Source: Duganella callida (GTDB lineage: Bacteria > Pseudomonadota > Gammaproteobacteria > Burkholderiales > Burkholderiaceae_D). From it: DNA of 51,654 nucleotides. Positions 1-8,338 of this stretch are shown in pieces. The first letter of the stretch is position 1. The number at the start of each line of letters is the position of its first letter. The notes beneath the pieces are model-generated. The model was given only the letters and a program-made list of their open reading frames with translations, made no database searches and was not told where the DNA came from. The stretch covers positions 1 to 51,654 of the forward strand of contig NZ_SPVG01000037.1 in the NCBI RefSeq assembly GCF_004614165.1, read 5' to 3'. The translations under genes were made by a program, and so were the position numbers.

Positions 1-261
1 CAGCAAGCTGCGCGTGCCGAACCGTCTGGCCGGCATGGGCCTGCGGCTGGCGATGTCAGGGTGCCGGCCGGCGGTGGCGCGCAGCATGGCGTCGCCGTGG
101 TCCTGGCCGTGCTGGTCGTTGATGGCCTGGAAGTTATCGAGGTTGATGAGCACCAGCGCGATGTGACTGTGCCCGCGCATCGAGCGCTGCAGTGCCGCCT
201 GCAAACCTTCGCGGAATGCCATGCGGTCGGCCAGGCCGGTCAGTGGATCGAGCGTGCTCAT
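1..261 (-). CDS. GGDEF-type protein, N-terminal part, degenerate motif (cut by window edge)
   Basis: The reading frame starts at an ATG with an AAAGGA ribosome site eight bases upstream and runs off the left edge after 87 residues. It opens directly with DPLTGL (residues 5-10), the usual first motif of diguanylate cyclase (GGDEF) domains, and has the NLDNFQAIND segment and HGDAMLRA that follow in this family. No sensory domain precedes it. Where R-x-GGDEF should stand the frame reads RRFGTRS, so the catalytic signature seems lost. Such proteins usually bind c-di-GMP or GTP, or carry an EAL phosphodiesterase domain further on; that part is outside the window, so the role is open. Family call fairly sure; loss of activity is inferred. 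Confidence 0.75.
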   Translation of the reverse strand, partial: MSTLDPLTGLADRMAFREGLQAALQRSMRGHSHIALVLINLDNFQAINDQHGQDHGDAMLRATAGRHPDIASRRPMPARRFGTRSLL

Positions 262-326
262 AGTGTGTCCTTTCTAGCGTGAGCCACAGTATAAACTTTC
301 CAATGAGAACGTAGTGTCCTGTAGCC

Positions 327-2495
327 CTATTCCGCATCGCTGACGCAGCGGAAGCCGACGGTGGCGGCGCGGTCGCGGCCCGGCGCCATCAGCAGCAGCT
401 TGCCGTGCTGGTCGTTGCGGTAAGCCTGCGGAAAGTACCAGATCGAGCCCTGCGGACGGTACGCGCTGCCGCCGCGCAGAATGGCGAAGCGGGTGTGCTC
501 GTCGCTGTACTCGTCGGTCCATTGCCAGACGTTGCCGACCATGTCCTGCACGCCGAACGGACTGGCGCCCTGCGGATGGGCGCCGACGTCGTCCGGCGCC
601 GCCACTTCGCGGCCGGTGGCCGGCTTCGGCACGACGTCATCGCGCCAGCCGTCGCCCCACGGGTAGACGCGGCCGTCGCCACCGCTGGCCGCGTACTGCC
701 ATTCCCATTCATGCGGCAGGCGTTTGCCGGCCCAGGCGGCATACGCGCGCGCATCCTCCAGGCTGACCCAGGTCACCGGCTTGTCGGCCCAGCCGGCAGG
801 GTAGCTGCCGTTGCGCCAGTGCTTGAGGAAGTTGGCGTCATCGGCCGGATGATAGTGGGTGGCGTCGATGAATGCCTTGAACCGGGCATTGCTCACCGGA
901 TGGCGGTCGATGAAGAAGCGCGCGATGCGCATGCCGTGCTGGTGGAAGCGGCGCGCGTCCGCTTCCCACGGATACTGCACGTCGACGCCGACGCCGTTGC
1001 CGCCTTCGATGGCCAGGCCGCGCACGCTGAAATCGAACTGGCCGGCCGGGATCTCGACCATGCCCTCGGGCGCCGTGCGTACCGGCCGGGTCGCGGCGAT
1101 GGGCGTCAGGGTCTGCGCCAGCGGCTGCCATTGCGCCGGGTAGTCGCGCAGCGGCCTCGCGGTCAGGGCGCGCATCTGGTCCAGCCCGTCCTGCGGCGCG
1201 GTGCTGCTCATCAGGACCGCGCCGTAACCGTGCGCCTCGACGGCAAAGGACAACAGCACCTGGTCGCCATCACGCACCGGCTGCAGCTCGACGCCGTGGT
1301 AGGCGTCGAAATAACGCGCGCCCGGTTGATAAGGAGCGCTCAGCTGCACGCCGTCGCTGTCGTACTCGTTGCGGTTGACGATGGTCCACAGGGTGCCGTC
1401 CGCCAGCGGCCAGCGGCTGCTGAAGATGCCGTACTGGCGCATCGGATAATGCGGCTCCCACTCTGGGCTGACCAGGAAGCGCGCATACAGGCGCTCCAGC
1501 GTGGCAACGCGCCGGGTCGCCTCGCCGTCGCGCGCGGTGACGCCGTTCCAGATGCCCCAGATGTTTTCCCAGCTTTCCCAGCCCACGCCGTTGAAGAAGG
1601 CGAATTGCAGATCGTCGGTCTTGCCGCGGTTCCAGCGGTCGGAGATGTTCACCATGTGGCGCGGTTCCAGCCACTTGTAGCGGTCCACGTGCGGCGCGAA
1701 CGGGAAGGTGTACTGGCCCCAGGTCATCAGGTTCCAGGCCAGCGCTTCGTCGGACGGCAGGCCCTCGGGCTGGAACACCAGCGGATGATTGATCCTGTCG
1801 GCGGCCTGGGTAAAGGCCAGCGGCACGCCGTCCTGGGTGTCGCCGTTGATGCCGTCGGCGCCGATTTCCGCCATCAGCGCCGCCAGTTCGTCCGGCCAGG
1901 AGCGGCCGATGGCGCGCGTGCCCTGGTCCCACAGCATCATCGGGAACATCACGCGCACGCCGCGCCGGTGGAAGTCGGCCACCATCCCCTTCACCGCCGG
2001 GATACCGCCCGGCAGCGAGCGCACCATGTCGATGGTGTTGCGCTCATCCAGGCCGATGTTGGGATAGGTCGGCCATACCAGCACGGCGTCGATGCCGCCG
2101 AAGCGCCGCTCCAGATCGTCCAGATAGCGGTCCACCGTGTACTTGCGGGTGACGGGGTCGTAAACATAGCGGTCTTCGACCATCATCTGCGCCTGCATGA
2201 AACTGGATTGGGTCCACGCCGAGGATGGCCGCGCATAGCGGCTGCCGTCGTAACCGATGCGGATGCGGCGCTCGTCGCGCCAGTGGCGCAAGTCCCGCAG
2301 CCAGTCGGCATGGTCGGCGGCGCTGCACGGATTCCACGGCCCCTCCCACGGCTGGTTCATGGTCGTGCAGGCCGGCGCCGGAATCGCCAGTTGGGTGTAG
2401 GAGGCGTGCGGCACGTAGCGGGTATCCTGCGCCTGGGACGGCAGCGCCGCGGCCAGCAACAGCGGCAGCAGACGTTTGTATGTGAACAGTTTCAT
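327..2495 (-). CDS. Exported glycosidase-like protein fused to an FGE/SUMF-type domain
   Basis: 722 residues beginning with a short signal peptide (about 1-22, ending SQAQ). Residues about 100-430 look like a (beta/alpha)8 glycosidase-type barrel: strands such as IDAVLVWPTYPN (135-146) and ADGINGDTQDG (213-223), with acidic residues that could be catalytic. I could not assign it to a GH family. Residues 477-719 are a formylglycine-generating-enzyme-like domain, shown by EGMVEIPAG, FFIDRHPVSNARF, PVTWVSLEDARAYAAWAGKRLP, DMVGNVWQW and ILRGGSAYRP. The paired active-site cysteines of true FGE, expected just after RGGS, are absent; the only cysteine in the domain is C717. No sulfatase is nearby. 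Probably a non-catalytic or differently working FGE fold attached to a carbohydrate enzyme. The frame is open further upstream into the TetR gene, but the ATG at 2495 starts the signal peptide. Confidence 0.75.
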   Translation of the reverse strand: MKLFTYKRLLPLLLAAALPSQAQDTRYVPHASYTQLAIPAPACTTMNQPWEGPWNPCSAADHADWLRDLRHWRDERRIRIGYDGSRYARPSSAWTQSSFMQAQMMVEDRYVYDPVTRKYTVDRYLDDLERRFGGIDAVLVWPTYPNIGLDERNTIDMVRSLPGGIPAVKGMVADFHRRGVRVMFPMMLWDQGTRAIGRSWPDELAALMAEIGADGINGDTQDGVPLAFTQAADRINHPLVFQPEGLPSDEALAWNLMTWGQYTFPFAPHVDRYKWLEPRHMVNISDRWNRGKTDDLQFAFFNGVGWESWENIWGIWNGVTARDGEATRRVATLERLYARFLVSPEWEPHYPMRQYGIFSSRWPLADGTLWTIVNRNEYDSDGVQLSAPYQPGARYFDAYHGVELQPVRDGDQVLLSFAVEAHGYGAVLMSSTAPQDGLDQMRALTARPLRDYPAQWQPLAQTLTPIAATRPVRTAPEGMVEIPAGQFDFSVRGLAIEGGNGVGVDVQYPWEADARRFHQHGMRIARFFIDRHPVSNARFKAFIDATHYHPADDANFLKHWRNGSYPAGWADKPVTWVSLEDARAYAAWAGKRLPHEWEWQYAASGGDGRVYPWGDGWRDDVVPKPATGREVAAPDDVGAHPQGASPFGVQDMVGNVWQWTDEYSDEHTRFAILRGGSAYRPQGSIWYFPQAYRNDQHGKLLLMAPGRDRAATVGFRCVSDAE

Positions 2496-2578
2496 GCGGG
2501 CGTTTTCTGTGAGCGAAAGGCCATTCTCGCCCACATGCGCGCGGCAACGCAAGGCTGCGCACCGCCCGTGGCGGACTG

Positions 2579-3196
2579 TCAGGCGCGCTGCGTCACCAGC
2601 GCGGCGCTGACAGGCGCGCTTTGCAACAGCATTTTCACCGTGTTTTCGGCGTTGGTCAGGATGGTGTCGGCGATTTTCCGGTCCGGCGCCAGGCCGGCAA
2701 TCGACACGGCGCCGACGATCACGGACACGATGGACTCGGCCAGCCCCACGTAATCGGTGTAATCGAGCCGCATCAGACAGGCGGCAAACAGCTTGACGAA
2801 GCGCGAGTAACCGTCCAGCACCACGCCCTTGACCTGCTCGTCGGAGTGCCGCAATTCGCTGCCCAGGTTGACCAGCGGGCATAGCGCGCCCTGCTCGCTC
2901 GCGTCCAGCTGATGCAGGTACAGATGCACGATCAATTCGATCGCCTCGCGCGGCGACTTGCCGGTGGCGGCGGCATCGAAGCCGGCGAAGATCGCTTCGA
3001 AGGCGGCGGCGCTGGCCTCCGCCACCAGGTGCTCCTTCGATTCGAAGTGACGGTAAAAGCCGCCCTGCGTCATGCCGGCGGCCACCATCACATCGGCAAT
3101 CGCGGTGGCGCCGATGCCGTGACGCAGAAATTCGCCGGAAGCCGCCGCCAGAATACGCTTGCGGGTTTCCGCCGCCTCGGCCTTGGACTTGCGCAT
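2579..3196 (-). CDS. TetR-family transcriptional repressor (first of a tandem pair)
   Basis: 205 residues. The N-terminal helix-turn-helix of the TetR family is clear: RKRILAAASGEFLRHGIGATAIADVMVAAGMTQ, then GGFYRHFESKEHLVAEA. The rest is the ligand-binding helical domain. Some 60% of its length is recognisably like the next gene, with shared blocks such as MRKSKAE-AETRKRI, GGFYRHFESKE, REA-E-IV--YLHQL and the ending NAE-TV--LL, so the two are duplicates. The start MRKSK (3196) is chosen by comparison with that paralogue; an in-frame TTG at 3211 has no usable ribosome site. Ligand unknown. A near-palindrome lies just upstream (3224-3254). It may control itself, the efflux genes beyond its sister, or both. 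Confidence 0.9.
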   Translation of the reverse strand: MRKSKAEAAETRKRILAAASGEFLRHGIGATAIADVMVAAGMTQGGFYRHFESKEHLVAEASAAAFEAIFAGFDAAATGKSPREAIELIVHLYLHQLDASEQGALCPLVNLGSELRHSDEQVKGVVLDGYSRFVKLFAACLMRLDYTDYVGLAESIVSVIVGAVSIAGLAPDRKIADTILTNAENTVKMLLQSAPVSAALVTQRA

Positions 3197-3223
3197 ATGA
3201 TAATTTCCCAATCCTGTTTGATA

Positions 3224-3254
3224 TAAATTGGATTATGATAGCCATCCAAATTTA
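3224..3254. promoter_or_regulatory. Inverted repeat upstream of first tetR gene, putative operator
   Basis: TAAATTGGAT (3224-3233) and ATCCAAATTTA (3244-3254) form an inverted repeat with a 10-base spacer and one unpaired base. It lies 28-58 bases before the start of the TetR gene, where a TetR dimer would autoregulate. Binding is inferred. Confidence 0.4.
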
Positions 3255-3362
3255 TTCAAGTCTTTTTTTGAAGCCCGGCACTTCATACACGCGCCATGGG
3301 GCCTGGCAAGGACGAACGCACCGGGGCGCCGTGGTCTATGCGCCGTCTGCGCCGTTTGACAG

Positions 3363-3953
3363 TTAAGCGATGCCGCTGTCCACCAACAGCCTCACGGTGT
3401 CCTCGGCGTTGGCCAGGATGGCCTCGCGCGCGGCCTGGTCGGAGCCCAGCTGCGACAAGGCCACCGCGCCGACGATGGTGGTAACGATCGCCTCCGCCAC
3501 GCGCCGGCAATCGCGCACCGCCAGCTGCGCCAGATAGGAACCGAAGCGCCGCACCATGCGCGCATAACCTGCGTCGGCCACGGCCCTGATCTGCGGGTCG
3601 GCGTGACGCAGCTCGCTGGCCAGATTGGCCAATGGGCACAAACCATGGCCATCGCATACTTCCAGCTGGTGCAGATAGATGCGGACGATGATCTCCAGCG
3701 CCTCGCGCGGCGGCTTGCCGGCGACGGCGGCGTCGGACGCCGCCACGAACTCGCGGAAGGCCGCCTCGCTGGCCTCGGCGATCAACTGCTCCTTGGATTC
3801 GAAGTGACGGTAAAAGCCGCCCAGGGTCATCCCGGCGGCTTCCATGACATCCCCCACCCCGGCGCCGCTCAAACCGCGCCGGGGGAACACGCTGGATGCT
3901 ACCGCAACAATACGTTTGCGGGTTTCGGCAGTTTCAGCTTTCGACTTCCTCAT
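3363..3953 (-). CDS. TetR-family repressor, likely local regulator of the divergent RND efflux operon
   Basis: 196 residues with an N-terminal TetR helix-turn-helix (residues about 10-50: ETRKRIVAVASSVF, then GGFYRHFESKEQLIAEASEAAF) and a C-terminal ligand-binding helical domain. It is a paralogue of the neighbouring TetR gene, in the same orientation, 166 bases apart. It is divergent from the RND adaptor gene with 189 bases between, the usual layout for a repressor of a multidrug pump that is relieved by pump substrates. Two palindromic elements in the gap (3976-3992 and 4085-4106) are candidate operators. The start MRKSK has a weak AGG site six bases upstream. The pump link is inferred from position. 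Confidence 0.9.
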   Translation of the reverse strand: MRKSKAETAETRKRIVAVASSVFPRRGLSGAGVGDVMEAAGMTLGGFYRHFESKEQLIAEASEAAFREFVAASDAAVAGKPPREALEIIVRIYLHQLEVCDGHGLCPLANLASELRHADPQIRAVADAGYARMVRRFGSYLAQLAVRDCRRVAEAIVTTIVGAVALSQLGSDQAAREAILANAEDTVRLLVDSGIA

Positions 3954-3975
3954 TTTGGGCCTGCATTGCTCACGC

Positions 3976-3992
3976 TAATTAGATTCCAATCA
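3976..3992. promoter_or_regulatory. Imperfect 17-bp palindrome before second tetR gene
   Basis: TAATTAGATTCCAATCA matches its own reverse complement at 12 of 17 positions and sits 23-39 bases before the start of the second TetR gene. The ATTGGA/TCCAAT half-site also occurs in the repeat before the sister gene (3224-3254), so both regulators may recognise related sites. This is inference from pattern only. Confidence 0.3.
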
Positions 3993-4084
3993 TACGCCAA
4001 AAATAAATGCTCCGCGTGACGCGGTTCGATACAAAGCCGCAAAACCACTGTTTTCCCAGCACCGCCAAAAACATCTTGCAATTT

Positions 4085-4123
4085 ATAGAGTACGTTGATA
4101 CTCTATTTTACATGTCATTTAAC
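4085..4123 (+). promoter_or_regulatory. Promoter of the RND efflux operon with overlapping perfect inverted repeat
   Basis: ATAGAGTA (4085-4092) and TACTCTAT (4099-4106) are a perfect 8-bp inverted repeat with a 6-base spacer. A -35-like TTGATA (4095-4100) lies inside it and a -10-like TTTAAC (4118-4123) follows at 17 bases. The adaptor start codon is at 4143. The repeat would let a repressor block RNA polymerase directly. The DNA around is clearly AT-richer than the genes. Confidence 0.5.
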
Positions 4124-4142
4124 ATCTAAATTGAGGCCCATC

Positions 4143-5240
4143 ATGAAACCGATACGCTTACCACTGCCGCCCCACAGTATCCTGGGCGCCGCCATGCTGC
4201 TGAGCCTGGCGGCTTGCAGCCGTCCCACCACCCCACCCGAAGGCCCCGCCAAGGTGGCCTGGTTCACCGCCGCGCCGGCCGATGCCGGCCAAGCGAGCTT
4301 CACCGGCGTGGTGCACGCGCGCACCGAGAGCAACCTGGGTTTCCGCGTCGCCGGCAAGGTAGTGGAACGCCTGGTCGATCCGGGCCAGAGCGTGCGCAAA
4401 GGCCAGCCGCTGATGCGCATCGATCCGGTCGACTATGAGCTGGCCGCCGCCGCCGCCCGCGCCGCCGTGGAAGCGGCACAGGCGCGCCAGGCGCAGGCCG
4501 TGGCCGAGGAAGCCCGCCTGCGCAAGCTGCTGGCCACCGGCGCGGTCTCCACCCAGGCTTACGAACAGGCCAAGGCGGCCGCCGACAGCGCCATCGCCCA
4601 GGCCAATGCCGAAGCGGCGCGCGCACGCCAGACCGAACACCAGCGCGATTACGCCGTGCTGCTGGCCGATATGGACGGCGTGGTGATGGAAGTCCCGGCC
4701 GACGCCGGCCAGGTGGTGGCCGCCGGCCAGACCGTGGTCAGGCTGGCGCGCGACGGCGCGCGCGAGGCGCTGGTCTACCTGCCGGAGAACGCCCTGACAC
4801 TGGCGAAACAGCCGGCCAGCGCCGCGCTGTACAGCGAAGCCGGCCAGTCGTTCCCGGCCACGCTGCGCGAACTGGCCTCGGTGGCCGATCCGCAGACCCG
4901 CACCTATCTGGCGCGTTATACCCTGAGCGGCGCCGCAGCCCAGGCGCCGCTGGGCGCCACCGTCACCGTACGGATGGACGGCACGCCGCAATCGCAGATC
5001 AGCGTCCCGGTCAGCGCCCTGGTCGACCAGGGCAAGGGCACCGGCGTGTGGATCATCGACGGCAAGAATTCCACCGTCAGCCTGCGCGCTGTCAAGGTCG
5101 AGAAGCTGGGCGAGGAACAGGCGGTGCTGTCGCAAGGCCTGGCGCCGGGTGAACGCGCGGTCGCTTACGGCGGCCACCTGCTCAAGGCCGGCCAGAAAGT
5201 CAGCCTGCTGGCCGCCGTGAGAACCGGGAGCGGCTCATGA
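4143..5240 (+). CDS. RND efflux periplasmic adaptor lipoprotein (membrane fusion protein)
   Basis: 365 residues. A lipoprotein signal ends in the lipobox LAAC, with C25 as the lipid-bearing residue, so it is anchored in the inner membrane facing the periplasm. It has the HlyD/AcrA layout: a first lipoyl half (LGFRVAGKVVERLVDPGQSVRKGQPLMRID), an alanine-rich alpha-hairpin, a second lipoyl half (DGVVMEVPADAGQVVAAGQTVVRL) and a beta-barrel end. It bridges the inner-membrane pump to the outer-membrane channel. ATG 4143 is chosen over an earlier in-frame ATA because it begins the signal peptide and has a GAGG site. Its stop overlaps the next start (ATGA), so the operon is translationally coupled. 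Substrate unknown. Confidence 0.93.
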   Translation: MKPIRLPLPPHSILGAAMLLSLAACSRPTTPPEGPAKVAWFTAAPADAGQASFTGVVHARTESNLGFRVAGKVVERLVDPGQSVRKGQPLMRIDPVDYELAAAAARAAVEAAQARQAQAVAEEARLRKLLATGAVSTQAYEQAKAAADSAIAQANAEAARARQTEHQRDYAVLLADMDGVVMEVPADAGQVVAAGQTVVRLARDGAREALVYLPENALTLAKQPASAALYSEAGQSFPATLRELASVADPQTRTYLARYTLSGAAAQAPLGATVTVRMDGTPQSQISVPVSALVDQGKGTGVWIIDGKNSTVSLRAVKVEKLGEEQAVLSQGLAPGERAVAYGGHLLKAGQKVSLLAAVRTGSGS

Positions 5241-8200
5241 GCGCCTTCAACCTCTCCGCCTTGGGCGTACGCGAGCGCGCCATCACCCTGTTCCTGATCA
5301 TCGCCGTGGTGGCGGCAGGCGCCTTCGCCTTCCTGCGACTGGGCCGCGCCGAAGACCCGACTTACGTGGTCAAGGTCATGACCATCACCGCCTCCTGGCC
5401 CGGCGCCACGGCGGAGGAAATGCAGCGCCAGGTGGCCGACCGCCTGGAAAAGCGCCTGCAGGAACTGGAAACCTACGACCGCGTGGAGTCGACTTCGCGC
5501 CCCGGCATCGTCATCATGAAGCTGTACCTGCGTGACGATACCGGGGCCAAGGCCGTCGAGGACAGCTTCTACCAGGTGCGCAAGAAGCTCGGCGATGAGG
5601 CCATCAACCTGCCGCGCGGCGTGATCGGCCCGATCATCAACGACGAATATTCGGACGTGTACTTTGCCCTGTTCTCGCTGACCGGCAGGCAGCTGCCGCA
5701 TCGCCAGCTGGTGCTGCAGGCGGAAGACATCCGCCAGCGCCTGCTGCACGTGCCGGGCGTCCAGAAGGTCAACATCCTGGGCGAGCAGCAGCAAAAGATT
5801 TTCGTCGAAATCTCGCATCAGCGGCTGGCCACGCTCGGCATCAAGGCACAGGCGGTGATCGACGCGCTGGGCAAGCAGAACGACATCACCTCGGCCGGCT
5901 TCGTCGAAACCAGGGGACCGCGCGTGCAGCTGCGCCTCGATGGTGCCGTCAACAGCGTGGAAGCGATCAAACAGATCCCGCTCGCCGCCGGCGAGCGCAC
6001 GCTCAAGCTGGGCGACGTGGCCGAAGTCAGGCGTGGTTATGAGGATCCGGCCAGCTTCGTCATCCGCAACCAGGGCGAGGCATCGCTGGACCTGGCGGTG
6101 GTGATGAAGAAGCGTTACAACGGCCTGGAACTGGGCAAGGCGCTCAAGGCGGAACAGCAGGCCATTAGCGCGGAACTGCCGACCGGTATCGCATTCCAGC
6201 TGGTGTCCGACCAGTCGCGCGCCATCACCGAATCCATCGATGAATTCATGATCAAGTTCGTGGTCGCGCTGGCCGTCGTGATCGTGGTCAGCCTGGCCAC
6301 GCTGGGCTTCCGCGTCGGCCTGGTGGTGGCTGCCGCCGTGCCGCTGACCCTGGGCGCCGTGTTCATGATCATGCTGATGACCGGCCGCGATTTCGACCGC
6401 ATCACCCTGGGCGCGCTGATCCTGTCGCTCGGCCTGCTGGTGGACGACGCCATCATCGCCATCGAAATGATGGTGGTGAAAATGGAAGAAGGCCTGGACC
6501 GCATCGCCGCCGCCACCTATGCCTGGAGCTCGACCGCCGCACCGATGTTGTCCGGCACCCTGTTGACCATCATCGGTTTCCTGCCGGTGGGTTTTGCCAA
6601 ATCGACCGCCGGCGAATACGCGGGCAATATCTTCTGGGTGGTGGCCTTCTCGCTGCTGACCTCCTGGGTGGTGGCGGTCTATTTCATCCCCTACATGGGT
6701 GTGAAGATGCTGCCGGATATTCCGGTCAAGCACGGCGGCCACGACGCCATCTACAGCACGCCCAACTACCGGCGCCTGCGTGCCCTGGTGCGCTGGTGCG
6801 TGGACCATAAGTGGGTCACCGCCGGCATCACCGTGGCGCTGTTCCTGCTGGCCGGCGTCGGCATGGGCGCGGTGCAGAAGCAGTTCTTCCCCGATTCCGA
6901 GCGTCCGGAACTGACCATCGAAGTGAATCTGCCGCCGGGCAGTTCCTTCGGCGCCACCGAAACCGTGGTGCGCAATATCGAGAGCGCGCTGAAACAGGAA
7001 AAGGAAACCAAAATCGTCTCCAGCTACGTCGGCCAGGGCACGCCGCGCTTCTTCCTCGGCATCAATCCCGAGCTGCCGAATCCCGCCTACGCCCAGATGA
7101 TCGTGCTGACCGAGAACGCCCACGACCGCAATGTGCTGAAGCTGAAAATGCAGAAGCTGATCGCCGACGGAAGCTTCCCGCAGGCCCGCGTACGCGCCAC
7201 CCAGTTCGTGTTCGGACCGCCGGTGCCCTACCCGGTGCTGTTCCGCGTGACCGGTCCGGACCTCGCCCAGCTGCGTCCCATCGCCGAACAGGTGCGCGCC
7301 ATCATGGAGCACAATCCGGACACCCGTGGCGCCCATCTGGACTGGGGCAATCTGACCCCGACCGAACATCTGGTGCTGGACCAGGAACGGCTGCGCCAGG
7401 TCGGCCTGAATCCGCGCGACGCCGCCAACCAATTGCAGGCGCTGTTGAACGGCCTGCCATCGACCCAGGTCCGCGAGGGTCTGCGCTCGGTGGAAGTGCT
7501 GATCCGCAGCCCGCGCAACGAAGGCACGGGTCTGAAGGATATCGCCAATCTGACGCTGACCACCGGCAGCGGCGCCTCCATCCCGCTGTCGCAGGTGGCG
7601 CATATCGAAACCCGCATGGAGGACGCGATACTGAAGCGCTACAACCGCGAACCGTTCATCGCCGTGCAGGCCGACGTGCGCGACGGCGCCCAGCCGCCTG
7701 ACGTCACCAACGCCATCCTGCCCAAGCTGGCGCAACTGAAGGCCAGCCTGCCGGCCGGCTACCACATCGACACCGGCGGCTCGGTGGAAGAAAGCGCCAA
7801 GGCCGACGCCGCGCTGGCCAAGCTGTTCCCGCTGATGATCATCCTGATGCTGCTGGTGATCATGCTGCAGGTGCGCTCGTTCGCCACCATGTGGATGGTG
7901 TTCGCCACCGCGCCGCTGGGCCTGGTCGGCGCCGTGCCGACCCTGCTGCTGTTCGATAAACCGTTCGGCTTCAACGCCATCCTCGGCCTGATCGGCCTGG
8001 CCGGCATCCTGATGCGCAATACGCTGATCCTGGTCGACCAGATCCAGCACGACCTGGCGCATGGCGCGACCAGGTACGAAGCGGTGGTGGAATCGACCGT
8101 GCGCCGTGCCCGTCCCGTGATCCTGACCGCGGTGGCGGCCATGCTGGCCTTCATCCCGCTAACCCATTCCAGCTTCTGGGGGCCGCTGGCGTATGTGCTG

Positions 8201-8338
8201 ATCGGTGGTGTCGGCGTCGGCACCGTGCTCACGCTGCTGTTCATGCCGGCCCTGTACTCGCTGTGGTTCAAGGTCAGCAAAAAAGATACCGCCCGTACCG
8301 AAGCTCCGATTCACCTCGTCCAACAGGAGGTAGCATGA
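5237..8338 (+). CDS. RND-family efflux pump, inner-membrane permease subunit
   Basis: 1033 residues, the normal length for HAE-type pumps (AcrB relatives), which export drugs or other toxic compounds using the proton gradient. One N-terminal membrane helix (about 15-36) precedes a large periplasmic loop, then membrane blocks, with the same pattern repeated in the second half. The proton-relay pair of transmembrane helix 4 is present in VDDAI (D403, D404). In the second-half relay helix the AcrB lysine is replaced by arginine (MRNTLILVDQ, R927), as I recall for some other RND clades. It lies between adaptor and outer-membrane channel genes with 4-base ATGA overlaps on both sides. Which substrate it exports cannot be told from sequence. 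Confidence 0.95.
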   Translation: MSAFNLSALGVRERAITLFLIIAVVAAGAFAFLRLGRAEDPTYVVKVMTITASWPGATAEEMQRQVADRLEKRLQELETYDRVESTSRPGIVIMKLYLRDDTGAKAVEDSFYQVRKKLGDEAINLPRGVIGPIINDEYSDVYFALFSLTGRQLPHRQLVLQAEDIRQRLLHVPGVQKVNILGEQQQKIFVEISHQRLATLGIKAQAVIDALGKQNDITSAGFVETRGPRVQLRLDGAVNSVEAIKQIPLAAGERTLKLGDVAEVRRGYEDPASFVIRNQGEASLDLAVVMKKRYNGLELGKALKAEQQAISAELPTGIAFQLVSDQSRAITESIDEFMIKFVVALAVVIVVSLATLGFRVGLVVAAAVPLTLGAVFMIMLMTGRDFDRITLGALILSLGLLVDDAIIAIEMMVVKMEEGLDRIAAATYAWSSTAAPMLSGTLLTIIGFLPVGFAKSTAGEYAGNIFWVVAFSLLTSWVVAVYFIPYMGVKMLPDIPVKHGGHDAIYSTPNYRRLRALVRWCVDHKWVTAGITVALFLLAGVGMGAVQKQFFPDSERPELTIEVNLPPGSSFGATETVVRNIESALKQEKETKIVSSYVGQGTPRFFLGINPELPNPAYAQMIVLTENAHDRNVLKLKMQKLIADGSFPQARVRATQFVFGPPVPYPVLFRVTGPDLAQLRPIAEQVRAIMEHNPDTRGAHLDWGNLTPTEHLVLDQERLRQVGLNPRDAANQLQALLNGLPSTQVREGLRSVEVLIRSPRNEGTGLKDIANLTLTTGSGASIPLSQVAHIETRMEDAILKRYNREPFIAVQADVRDGAQPPDVTNAILPKLAQLKASLPAGYHIDTGGSVEESAKADAALAKLFPLMIILMLLVIMLQVRSFATMWMVFATAPLGLVGAVPTLLLFDKPFGFNAILGLIGLAGILMRNTLILVDQIQHDLAHGATRYEAVVESTVRRARPVILTAVAAMLAFIPLTHSSFWGPLAYVLIGGVGVGTVLTLLFMPALYSLWFKVSKKDTARTEAPIHLVQQEVA

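Noticed and set aside
477-1065. Sulfatase-activating enzyme
   Set aside because: The domain looks like FGE but lacks the active-site cysteines and no sulfatase gene is present in the window.
405-2753. A 782-codon plus-strand open frame
   Set aside because: Antisense to the FGE-domain protein; composition typical of a shadow frame.
2496-3245. Upstream extension of the FGE-domain protein frame to 3245
   Set aside because: This part runs through the TetR gene in another frame; the real start is the ATG at 2495 before the signal peptide.
5165-8062. A 965-codon open frame antisense to the RND pump
   Set aside because: The plus-strand pump is unmistakable; the antisense product is low-complexity and has no family likeness.
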